Shown: positions 7,524-13,880 of the stretch, one piece after another
Position numbering within the stretch: position 1 is the first letter of the stretch
Layout of the letters: every line of letters begins with the position of its first letter
Source of the DNA: CAZSNT01 sp964607765
GTDB taxonomy: Bacteria; Verrucomicrobiota; Lentisphaeria; Oligosphaerales; JABHEG01
NCBI GenBank assembly: GCA_964607765.1
Contig: CAZSNT010000222.1
Location: 1-14,450 of the forward strand
DNA: 14,450 nt
Direction of reading: 5' to 3'
Position numbers and translations under genes: made by a program
Notes under the pieces: model-generated
Databases searched by the model: none
What the model was told of the DNA's origin: nothing
The model's input: the letters and a program-made list of their open reading frames with translations, nothing else

Positions 7524-7667
7524 CAATGTCGTTGAGTTAAGGAGTTGGTCGCCATCCCGGAAGATTAGGGTGAAAGATGAGGGCAGAAGATTAGGGTCGG
7601 AACACCTTGATCTTTCGCCTTAATCTCTCGCCCTAATCTCCAAGGGACGCTTAATTCAATGACATTG
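7524..7667. repeat. 144-bp imperfect palindrome between heptamer arrays
   Basis: The outer arms 7524-7541 (CAATGTCGTTGAGTTAAG) and 7650-7667 are complementary at 16 of 18 positions. Further in, AGATTAGGG at 7562-7570 pairs with CCCTAATCT at 7631-7639, and the adjoining segments (7571-7591 with 7610-7630) also match imperfectly, leaving a loop near 7592-7609. Several of the arm differences I checked are transitions. Arrays A and B abut it within about 3 bp on the left and directly on the right, so it looks like a discrete element inside one original array. No ORF or transposase is present. It could form a long hairpin in DNA or in the operon mRNA. Confidence 0.85.
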
Positions 7668-7821
7668 GGTGTTCAGTGTTCAGTGTTCGGTGTTCGGTGT
7701 TCGGTGTTCAGTGTTCAGTGTTCGGTGTTCGGCGTTCGGTGTTCAACGTTCGGTGTTCAACGTTCGGTGTTCAACGTTCGGTGTTCAGCGTTCGGTGTTC
7801 GGTGTTCAGCGTTCGGCGTTC
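7668..7821. repeat. Heptamer tandem array B, 22 units
   Basis: Twenty-two in-phase heptamers, mostly GGTGTTC and AGTGTTC, with AACGTTC, AGCGTTC and GGCGTTC variants on the right. From 7738 to 7779 the units alternate as a 14-bp higher-order repeat (GGTGTTCAACGTTC, three copies), a sign of local duplication by slippage or unequal exchange. The right end lies inside the exbB reading frame and provides its last residues and stop codon. Confidence 0.97.
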
Positions 7822-8501
7822 AGTCTTCCGTCTCCCACGGGCAGTCGCTCCAGGATGACGAACAGGTGGCTCTCGCAGCGGTCGATGTCGTTGCACAGAC
7901 GCCGGTAAAGCCGGTAGAGGTGCGCCAAGCCGAAGGTCCCGGGCAGGGCAGCCACCAGCCCCACCTGTGTTGTGATCAGGGCCTGACTGATGCCGCCCGC
8001 AACCATCTCTGCTGTCTCGCCGGACCGCAGGGACACGGCGTGGAACGTGTCCACCATGCCGAAGACCGTGCCGAGAAGTCCGATCAGCGGCGCGGCGACA
8101 ACCAAAGCACCCAACACATAGAACGCGTGCGAGAACGGCGCCAACTCACTGTCACGGCACTGTTGGACGGCCTCACGCGCGGGCAGGCCGGCGGTGATTC
8201 GGGCGAGGGCGTGCCGCGCAAGCCGGGGCACGGCGCCGGGCAGCGACTCGAGCCAGCGCCGGACCGTCCCGTCGATGCCGCTTCCGCGGAGGCGCTGCTC
8301 GAGCTCGTCCACGCAGCGCTCCGGCGTGCGCAGTGCGCTGCGCAACCGGCCGTACAGATCAATGTACCGGTAGAGGATGAGGAACGTGGCCGCGGCCAAA
8401 GGCAACATGAGCCATCCGCCGGCACGCCAGTAGCCGCCCACCGTGTGCACGGCATATTCGAGCCGGCCTGATCCGACGACGTGTTGTGTCAACCACGGCA
8501 T
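7806..8501 (-). CDS. exbB: ExbB/TolQ/MotA-family proton-channel protein (ExbB2-type)
   Basis: Inner-membrane subunit of the TonB motor, 231 aa. Three membrane helices are visible at about 28-46, 126-150 and 172-196, with the family motifs PLIGLLGTVFGMVDTF (138-153) and ALITTQVGLVAALP (175-188). It starts 10 nt after ttpC. The last five residues (LNAER) and the TGA stop are encoded by the edge of heptamer array B, so the native C-terminus has probably been replaced by repeat sequence; the conserved core is unaffected. It lacks the N-terminal periplasmic extension of the preceding ttpC product, which makes it the short ExbB of the pair. Confidence 0.92.
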   Translation of the reverse strand: MPWLTQHVVGSGRLEYAVHTVGGYWRAGGWLMLPLAAATFLILYRYIDLYGRLRSALRTPERCVDELEQRLRGSGIDGTVRRWLESLPGAVPRLARHALARITAGLPAREAVQQCRDSELAPFSHAFYVLGALVVAAPLIGLLGTVFGMVDTFHAVSLRSGETAEMVAGGISQALITTQVGLVAALPGTFGLAHLYRLYRRLCNDIDRCESHLFVILERLPVGDGRLNAER

Positions 8502-8511
8502 GTCGATTGCC

Positions 8512-9975
8512 TCAGGGGTCCGCCTGACCTGTGAGTTTCAGGCCATTGACAAACATTACCGCAGACTGCTGAGTGACGGCGATCGCTTTGCGCACGCGCC
8601 GCGACAGGTAGGCGTGCACCAGCAGCGCGGGGATTGCTATCATCAACCCCACTTCCGTGGTGATCAGCGCCTCGGAGATCCCGGAGGAAAGCAGCTTGGC
8701 GTCCCCCGTGCCGAAGACGGTGATCAGTCGGAACGTGTGAATCATGCCGGTCACGGTCCCGAGCAGACCGAGCAGGGGCGCCGCACTGGCACAGACCGCC
8801 AATGGCGACAGGAGCCGCTCCAGCGCGGGAACCTGAGACAGGATCCGTTCGTACATGATCTCCTCAATGTGCTCTTTCGGGGCGTTGCGGTGCTCAATCC
8901 CGACGCAGATCACCGGGCCGAGGGGCCGCCGCAGCCCGTGCGCCAGTTCGAGTGCCTCATCGGCGCGGTCGCCGGCGAGCGCATCGAGGATGGCGGTGAT
9001 GTGCTTTTCCGAGCCACGTTGGCTGACCGCGAGAAGCGACACGACCTTGTAGACGGCCAGTACGCTGCACACGGCCGCCAGAAGGAGCAGCGGCACGATC
9101 ACGATCCCGCCTTTGCGCAGGTGCTCTGGTAGCGACTCCTCGGTCTGTAGCGTTTTCAGCGCAGCGCCGTCGGTGACATCCACCGGTACAAGCCGCTCTC
9201 CGGCGTCGGTGCGCCGGATCGGCAAGGGCAGGTCAGCAAGAACCGACGGCGTCACACTGTTCAGGCGTTGGATCACCACGCCGGACAACGTCCCGCCGGT
9301 CGCATCGAAATACGTCATTGGGCCGAAGCGGCGGAATTCTCCCTGCACGACGTTGCCCGTCGCGTCGAGGGCAGGACCCGCGAAGACGTGTCCCACCGCG
9401 GCACTCTGCAGGTGTCTGCCGGACAGATCGAGGGCGCGTGCCGTGCCCTCCAGCCGTTCGATACTGCCCGTGTTCCCAAGCGCCGCGTCGAGCGCCTCGA
9501 TATCCGAACGGTAATACTCCCCTTCGGCCCCGGAAAGACGCGTCTCGAAAGCCCGCCTGTATTCCGTCGAGAGGGCCTCGGTGAACTCGATGACGCTGCC
9601 CAGGTGCAGGGCCTCAGTCTCCGTAGCCGCCGCGCGCTCAGCGTCTCGCTCGGCAGCGGTCTGCGTCTGTCGCAGCTTCTCTCGAAGCGCGGCGATCTCG
9701 CGGCGCAACGCCGACAGCTCTCTGCCGCTATCGCTCCTGGATTTCTGCACCTCGTCGTGAAGTGCTGCCAACTCGCCGGTTGCGGCCGCGATGTCCTCCT
9801 GGACCCGGGCCGTGGCTTCGGCAATGCGAGCCGCTGCTTCTTCAACGGCGGCGGGCGGGGCGGCTTGCTGTGCTATGGCGGTGGCACAGAAGGCCGCCAG
9901 CAGCACACCGGACAGACAGCGTATCCGCGCCGCTGTGGTTTCGTGCCGACATGTGGTGCGTGGCAGGCGCATCAT
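8512..9975 (-). CDS. ttpC: TtpC-like ExbB/TolQ protein with periplasmic coiled-coil extension
   Basis: Second ExbB-family protein (487 aa) with the extended architecture of TtpC, which in Vibrio is required for TonB2 function. In order: signal peptide (about 20-36), a long Ala/Glu/Arg-rich coiled coil (about 42-122), a periplasmic domain with the GHVFAGPALDATGNVVQGEF and FGPMTYF motifs (about 195-225), then the ExbB core with a membrane helix at about 290-316 and the motifs PLLGLLGTVTGMIHTF (400-415) and ALITTEVGLMIAIP (436-449). The frame is open to 9996; I chose the ATG at 9975 because its ATGA overlaps the stop of the preceding gene by 4 nt. A second ATG follows at 9972. The periplasmic part probably contacts the DUF3450 protein or TonB; that is inference. 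Confidence 0.9.
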   Translation of the reverse strand: MMRLPRTTCRHETTAARIRCLSGVLLAAFCATAIAQQAAPPAAVEEAAARIAEATARVQEDIAAATGELAALHDEVQKSRSDSGRELSALRREIAALREKLRQTQTAAERDAERAAATETEALHLGSVIEFTEALSTEYRRAFETRLSGAEGEYYRSDIEALDAALGNTGSIERLEGTARALDLSGRHLQSAAVGHVFAGPALDATGNVVQGEFRRFGPMTYFDATGGTLSGVVIQRLNSVTPSVLADLPLPIRRTDAGERLVPVDVTDGAALKTLQTEESLPEHLRKGGIVIVPLLLLAAVCSVLAVYKVVSLLAVSQRGSEKHITAILDALAGDRADEALELAHGLRRPLGPVICVGIEHRNAPKEHIEEIMYERILSQVPALERLLSPLAVCASAAPLLGLLGTVTGMIHTFRLITVFGTGDAKLLSSGISEALITTEVGLMIAIPALLVHAYLSRRVRKAIAVTQQSAVMFVNGLKLTGQADP

Positions 9976-10790
9976 CTGGCGTCGTCCAGGTTCCATACGG
10001 GAAGTGTCACGAACCGTGCCGGTTGCTCCCTGCGGAAACAGCGGAGAGCGTCAGCCACGGCCGGGGCGAGTTCGTCCCGCCACTCCCACGTCCACGTTCC
10101 CGACACCGCGGGCACACGGCTGACCGCGGCCTGCTCGTCGTTGGTGCTGACGGCGTAGGCCATGGACAGCCCCAACAGCAGAACATCCATCTCGCGCGGC
10201 TCGGCGCCGTCGCGTTCCAGCACCATGCGCCCCACGTGCGCCGTCCGGCTCATGTCATGCAGCTGTGCGTAGAGCCCCGTGATCACTTGCAGCCTGTCGG
10301 GCAGCTCGTCAGGCGACGTCTGTGCATTGCGTGCCGGGAGTTTGGCGAATGTTGGACGCAGGGGGTCCGCCAGGAACGGGGGCAGCCGGGCCGGCCAGGT
10401 GCGCAGGTCCGCTTCCGCCTTGGTGACAGCCTGCTCAAGTGTCGAAAGAGCGGCCCCCAATCTGTCTCGCCGCTGTTGGGCCAGCTCGAGCCTGGCCGTG
10501 GCCGCCCGTTCCGCGTCTGTCTGTTCGCGGAGCTCTGTGGTGAGCTGTTTCCGTTCCTGGTGATGCAGCGCCAGTTCATCCGCCAGGAGGCGTTGCTGCT
10601 CCTGCCAATCGAGGCGCGTGTGTTGAATCTCACGCCGGAGGGCAAGCCACTTGCGCACGCCTCGCTGCAGTGTGTCGAGCTGCGCGTCCGCGCCGCGGCA
10701 CGGGCAGAGCAGCAGGAGCGCTGCGCCCGCGCTGAGCATCGACCTGTGGAGGTGAGCAGTTTGGTTGCGGTCCCGGAACACGGTTTCCAT
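9972..10790 (-). CDS. DUF3450-family periplasmic coiled-coil protein
   Basis: A 272-aa secreted protein from the chosen ATG at 10790, with a hydrophobic export segment (about 18-34) and then a long Gln/Glu/Arg/Leu-rich coiled coil (about 38-125). The C-terminal part ends with PARFVTLPVW. Length, coiled coil, ending and position directly before ttpC match DUF3450 proteins of TonB2-type clusters; their molecular role is not established, but a periplasmic partner of TtpC is likely. The frame is open upstream to 10877 inside dtxR. The ATG at 10790 leaves a 26-nt gap after dtxR, and another ATG at 10739 directly before the hydrophobic segment is a real alternative. The identification rests mainly on context and architecture. 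Confidence 0.75.
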   Translation of the reverse strand: METVFRDRNQTAHLHRSMLSAGAALLLLCPCRGADAQLDTLQRGVRKWLALRREIQHTRLDWQEQQRLLADELALHHQERKQLTTELREQTDAERAATARLELAQQRRDRLGAALSTLEQAVTKAEADLRTWPARLPPFLADPLRPTFAKLPARNAQTSPDELPDRLQVITGLYAQLHDMSRTAHVGRMVLERDGAEPREMDVLLLGLSMAYAVSTNDEQAAVSRVPAVSGTWTWEWRDELAPAVADALRCFRREQPARFVTLPVWNLDDAR

Positions 10791-10816
10791 GCCTCTCGTT
10801 CGGGTGAGCCCGGCGA

Positions 10817-11281
10817 TCAGTGCGCGTTGCCCTGCGCATCCTGGCGTGCGCAGATCTCCGCGAAATCCTGCAGCCACTCCGCCCCTGCATCAGCGCGTGC
10901 TTTGGCGAACTCCGCAAACAGAGTCAACCGCTCGAACACGATGCGCGAGACCGCGTGCTCCAACCGGCAGGCTGCCTGCTCCGCGTCCTCTTCACGGATG
11001 GCCAACACACTTACCAGAAACTCCTTGAGGTTGTTGTGCCGGCGCACGATGGCACGTGCGGCTTCCTCACCTTTGGTGGTGAGAGTGATGATCTCGTAGG
11101 GGGCGTAATTGACCAAGTCCCGCTTGGCCAGGGCCCTCAATGCGCCAGTCACGGACGAGTTGTTGACCTCCAGCTTCCTGGCGATGTCTTTGGCTCTGGC
11201 TACCGTCTTTTCCTGAACAAGCTGGAAAATCGTCTCCAGGTAGTCTTCGAGGCTGGCGCTGAGTTTGCTCCCGTCGTCCAT
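10817..11281 (-). CDS. DtxR/MntR-family metal-dependent transcriptional repressor
   Basis: A 154-aa protein with an N-terminal winged helix-turn-helix (about 26-72; recognition region VNNSSVTGALRALAKRDLV) and the DtxR-family dimerisation and metal-binding domain. Putative ligands are Asp13 and Glu16 (LEDYLETI, as in MntR), His82, Glu87, and Cys105, Glu108, His109 (ACRLEH, as in the iron-type DtxR/IdeR proteins). The site therefore mixes manganese- and iron-type features, and the metal cannot be called. There is no SH3 domain, as in MntR. The upstream-extended frame to 11392 covers promoter and terminator sequence and is rejected; the ATG at 11281 fits the conserved N-terminus. It heads the DUF3450-ttpC-exbBD-tonB operon and is likely autoregulated through the dyad over its promoter. 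Confidence 0.9.
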   Translation of the reverse strand: MDDGSKLSASLEDYLETIFQLVQEKTVARAKDIARKLEVNNSSVTGALRALAKRDLVNYAPYEIITLTTKGEEAARAIVRRHNNLKEFLVSVLAIREEDAEQAACRLEHAVSRIVFERLTLFAEFAKARADAGAEWLQDFAEICARQDAQGNAH

Positions 11282-11308
11282 ACCAATTCCCTTTCGGGGG
11301 CCAAACAG

Positions 11309-11325
11309 TTTTCGGCAACCCAAAA
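11309..11325. promoter_or_regulatory. Putative DtxR-type operator upstream of the regulator gene
   Basis: A 17-bp imperfect dyad, TTTTCGGCAACCCAAAA, in which the outer TTTT/AAAA and inner GG/CC pair symmetrically, giving six of eight matched positions. Its form (TTT-x-GG-centre-CC-x-AAA) resembles DtxR/IdeR/MntR-family operators. It lies 28 bp upstream of the start codon, next to the candidate -10 box, and would allow autoregulation of the whole tonB operon. It is less certain than the NikR site because the symmetry is incomplete. Confidence 0.5.
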
Positions 11326-11352
11326 AGTAGGCGCGGCGGCCGGCAAATGCAA
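11324..11352 (-). promoter_or_regulatory. Candidate promoter of the dtxR-tonB operon
   Basis: On the minus strand TTGCAT (11352-11347) and TACTTT (11329-11324) are 17 bp apart. The -35 hexamer and spacing equal those proposed for the nikK promoter, but the -10 box is a weak match. Transcription would start inside the putative DtxR operator. The placement is plausible only in combination with that dyad. Confidence 0.4.
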
Positions 11353-11388
11353 GCAAACGCCCCCGGCCACTGCGGCAGTGGCGGGGGC
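11340..11388 (-). terminator. Probable rho-independent terminator after the small secreted-protein gene
   Basis: A strong GC-rich hairpin: GCCACTGC (11366-11373) pairs with GCAGTGGC (11375-11382), and GCCCCC (11359-11364) pairs with GGGGGC (11383-11388), with one bulged G. On the minus strand it is followed by a moderately T-rich tail (GTTTGCTTGCATTTG). The tail is interrupted, so termination may be partial; the tail also contains the -35 box proposed for the next operon. Confidence 0.6.
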
Positions 11389-11462
11389 GCACGCGTCGTC
11401 AGCATTGCCGTGGCGCAGGGACCAAGGTCGGCCACTCCTGCCCCGCGGCGCGTCGATGAAGG

Positions 11463-11885
11463 CTACTGTTGAGCCTTCTTCCGGCCCTTGGCAGCGGCGG
11501 CCTTATTGCCTTTGCCGGCGGGCTTCTTGCCTTTGCCAGGCTGCTTCACCGGCTTTTCGCGCTTGGCACCGGCCTTGTTCTGCCACTTGGCTTTCTGCTC
11601 GGCGCGGAACGCTTCGACCTGTTTGATCAGGTCCCCAAGCTCCGGATCAGCGGCCTTCAGTGCCTCTACCCGCTGCAGTTCGAGCTCCTCGAGCTGCTTC
11701 TTGAGTTCGGGGTTGTTGGTAATGACTTCGCGTTCACGCTTCTTCATCGCCGTCATCAGGTCGCGATGCTTCTTCATCGCGGCCTGCCGGTCAGCCTTGG
11801 CGGGGTCCGCGGCTTCCTGGGCGCAGAGGGGCAGCGCCATGAGAGCGATTCCTGCGAGACTTGCTGCGATTCTGAACCTGTACAT
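11463..11885 (-). CDS. Small secreted basic coiled-coil protein, function unknown
   Basis: A 140-aa protein that I do not recognise. It has a clear signal peptide (MYRFRIAASLAGIALMALPL, then CAQEA; cleavage near residue 22), a charged helical middle region (about 30-100) with many Lys/Glu/Leu heptads, and a C-terminal tail (about 103-140) made almost entirely of Lys, Ala, Gly and Pro. The frame is open to 12182, but the ATG at 11885 has a strong AGGAGG ribosome-binding site and precedes the signal peptide, so the longer form is rejected. The tail could bind polyanions such as nucleic acid, teichoic-like polymers or the cell envelope. It appears to be its own unit, with a terminator downstream and a gene-free gap upstream. 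Spy/CpxP-like proteins have a similar size, but I see no LTxxQ motif. Confidence 0.75.
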   Translation of the reverse strand: MYRFRIAASLAGIALMALPLCAQEAADPAKADRQAAMKKHRDLMTAMKKREREVITNNPELKKQLEELELQRVEALKAADPELGDLIKQVEAFRAEQKAKWQNKAGAKREKPVKQPGKGKKPAGKGNKAAAAKGRKKAQQ

Positions 11886-12194
11886 TCGTCGTTCCTCCTG
11901 TGTTGGGTTCTGCGCGCTCGTCGCCCTTTCCACTGCAAAGGCACGACCATCAGCGCGCACCCAATGTGACTCCAGTTCGGCGCAATGCAACCGGCTGTGG
12001 CCGGACGGGGGGGGGGTGCGGAACACCTGTCTGAGAGTAGGGCCTCCTTTGAGCTCGGAAGAGCAAACTCGCCAGCAATCGGATGCAATCGACAGCGGCC
12101 GACCGCAATCGACGTGCGCTCCCGTCAGAAAGTACAACGCTCTCGCACCCAGAAGGCCAGATCGTGCAGCTCGGCGCCGCACTCAACACTGAAG
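11886..12194. other. 309-bp gene-free gap with phased GCAATCG repeats and a G-run
   Basis: No convincing gene on either strand. The gap holds a run of ten G (12007-12016) and three copies of GCAATCG at 12075, 12085 and 12105, spaced 10 and 20 bp and so on one face of the helix. I could not find a convincing promoter for the secreted-protein gene here, nor a clear terminator for oleC. Confidence 0.6.
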
Positions 12195-13874
12195 TTACAG
12201 TACGGTCGCCTTCAGTTGCTGCCCAGCCCAATCGGCCAGGACTTCGCGGCGGATCTTGGCGTTGTGGCGGATATCGACAGGGAAGGAGCGGTGGAAGAGC
12301 ACGTGGTGGACTGATCGCGTGAGCTCGGACTCGGCACCGAGAGCAAGGAGTTCCTCCGCCAGGGCCGACCTCTGCGATGCAGTGCGCGGGAAGTTCTCCG
12401 GGAACGGTTCGACCACGATCACTGGAGTCCGCGATTCGGGCGTGGCCCCCACGCCGACCAGGGCCGATCGGTACACGCTCCGGTGTTCGTTGAAGATGGC
12501 TTCACACTGAACGGTGAACAGCGTACCCGCCTCCGTTCGCACGCGGTGGCTCTTCCTGCCGCAGAACCACAGCCGGCCGTCTGTGTCGACGTAGCCCACA
12601 TCGCCCATGCGGTGCCAGAAACCGTCTCCGTCCGGGATTTTGGCCAGCGCGGTGGCCTCCGGAAGGTGGTCGTATTCGCGCGTGACCACAGGGCCACGCA
12701 CGACGATCTCGCCGATCTCCCCGGGCGGCACGAGGCGTTGCTCGGACCATTCGGCGATGGGGGCATCGTCGATGCCGATGATGCGCACGGTAATGTTGCC
12801 CAACGGCCGGCCCACGCACATGCCCTTGCCGCAGCGCGTGAGGTGTGCCGTTCCGGCCAGCATCTCCGTGCCGGTGAAGTTGGCGACCGGCAGCGACTCG
12901 GTGGCGCCGTACGGTGTATGTGTCTGCGCGCCCTTGCCCAGCACCTGCCGCAGCAGCCTGCTGTGGACAATCTCCGGCACCGGGGCGCCAGCCATCAGTA
13001 TGCGCGTCAAGGTGGGGAAGCGCACGTTGCGCTCCGCGCAGTATTCGCTGACGCGGCGCCAAAGCGTTGGCGAACCGAACGAGTAGGTCACGCCCTGATT
13101 CTGCACCGCCTCGATGATGCGTTCCGGATTGACCGAAGCCGGCCGCGTGGGGTCCATGTCCGGAATGACCGCCGTGACGCCCAGCGCCGTGCTGAACAGG
13201 GCAAAGAGCGGGAAACAGGGCAGATCAATATCATCGGGCGTAATGCCGTACTCGGAACGGAGTGTTTCGGTCTGAGTGTTGAAGATACGGTGCGTGTAGA
13301 CGACGCCCTTCGCAGGGCCCGTGCTGCCCGTGGTGAACAGGATGGCCGCGACGTCGTCCTCGGCAACGGGCGTCACGGCAAACGGCTCGGCAACGTCGGG
13401 GAACTCGTGAATGCCGGCGCCGCCCCAGAACAGACGGCGCCCGAGTGTGATAGGTACAGACACGCTGCGGAAGAACCTGGGCCGCAGCAATCGCAGCACA
13501 TGCGCCGCCGGAATGCCGATGAACCCCTCCGGGGCGGTGCGTGCGACGCAGCGCATGAACGCACCCCAACCCATTCCGGGGTCGATCAACACCGGCACGG
13601 CGCCCAGCTTGAACAGCGCAAAGGTCAGGGCGAAGAAATCCAGGCCGGGCTTCACCATAAGAAGGACGCGCATGTCGCGCGCGACGCCCTGTTTCTGCAA
13701 TCCCCGGGCATACCGGTCACACAGCGCATCCAGCTGGCTGAACGTCAGGTGTGTGTATGCGACCCGGCCCCGGTCGTCGCGGCCCTGCGGCACCACGACG
13801 GCGCGTTTGTGGGGGAAAGTCGCGGCCATGTCCGGCAGGTAGTGGGCTATGTTGTGTTCAGTTTGGTCGTTCAC
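12195..13874 (-). CDS. oleC: OleC-like AMP-dependent synthetase (olefin beta-lactone synthetase)
   Basis: ANL-superfamily adenylating enzyme, 559 aa, full length. Motifs: P-loop FTTGSTGPAKGVVYTH (180-195), TPYGATESLPV (320-330), the hinge-region Asp in HRMGDVGYVDTDGRLWFCGR, and a C-terminal Lys in RHNAKIRRE. IDPGMGWGAFMRCV (97-110) and FPLFALFSTALGVTAVIPDMDPTRPA (about 221-246) are typical of OleC, which activates 2-alkyl-3-hydroxy acids to beta-lactones in long-chain olefin synthesis, rather than of acyl-CoA ligases. OleA, OleB and OleD are not in the window. The GTG start at 13874 matches the conserved NIAHYLP N-terminus; no Shine-Dalgarno is visible, and heptamer array C begins 6 bp upstream. 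The first codons (encoding NDQTEHN) also resemble decayed array sequence. The next Met, at residue 16, would cut the conserved start. Confidence 0.88.
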   Translation of the reverse strand: MNDQTEHNIAHYLPDMAATFPHKRAVVVPQGRDDRGRVAYTHLTFSQLDALCDRYARGLQKQGVARDMRVLLMVKPGLDFFALTFALFKLGAVPVLIDPGMGWGAFMRCVARTAPEGFIGIPAAHVLRLLRPRFFRSVSVPITLGRRLFWGGAGIHEFPDVAEPFAVTPVAEDDVAAILFTTGSTGPAKGVVYTHRIFNTQTETLRSEYGITPDDIDLPCFPLFALFSTALGVTAVIPDMDPTRPASVNPERIIEAVQNQGVTYSFGSPTLWRRVSEYCAERNVRFPTLTRILMAGAPVPEIVHSRLLRQVLGKGAQTHTPYGATESLPVANFTGTEMLAGTAHLTRCGKGMCVGRPLGNITVRIIGIDDAPIAEWSEQRLVPPGEIGEIVVRGPVVTREYDHLPEATALAKIPDGDGFWHRMGDVGYVDTDGRLWFCGRKSHRVRTEAGTLFTVQCEAIFNEHRSVYRSALVGVGATPESRTPVIVVEPFPENFPRTASQRSALAEELLALGAESELTRSVHHVLFHRSFPVDIRHNAKIRREVLADWAGQQLKATVL

Positions 13875-13880
13875 GTCAGC

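Noticed and set aside
7659..8471. Plus-strand frames with VFSVQCSVFGVRCS-like repeats over array B (also 7669-7908 and 7676-7858)
   Set aside because: They are the translation of the heptamer array, open in all frames because 7 is not a multiple of 3, and then run antisense through exbB. There is no ribosome-binding site or recognisable domain.
9510..9516. GTAATAC half-site within ttpC as a second NikR box
   Set aside because: No partner half-site occurs at the right distance, and it lies within coding sequence.
9762..11099. 445-codon plus-strand frame over ttpC, the DUF3450 gene and dtxR
   Set aside because: Shadow of three genes on the minus strand; no recognisable motif.
12007..12016. 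Run of ten G as a possible quadruplex or phase-variation tract
   Set aside because: It is a single homopolymer outside any coding frame, and no promoter could be placed around it; it may simply be a sequencing-prone tract.
11886..12182. N-terminal extension of the small secreted protein by 99 residues
   Set aside because: The ATG at 11885 has an AGGAGG ribosome-binding site and directly precedes a signal peptide; the upstream part has no protein-like features.
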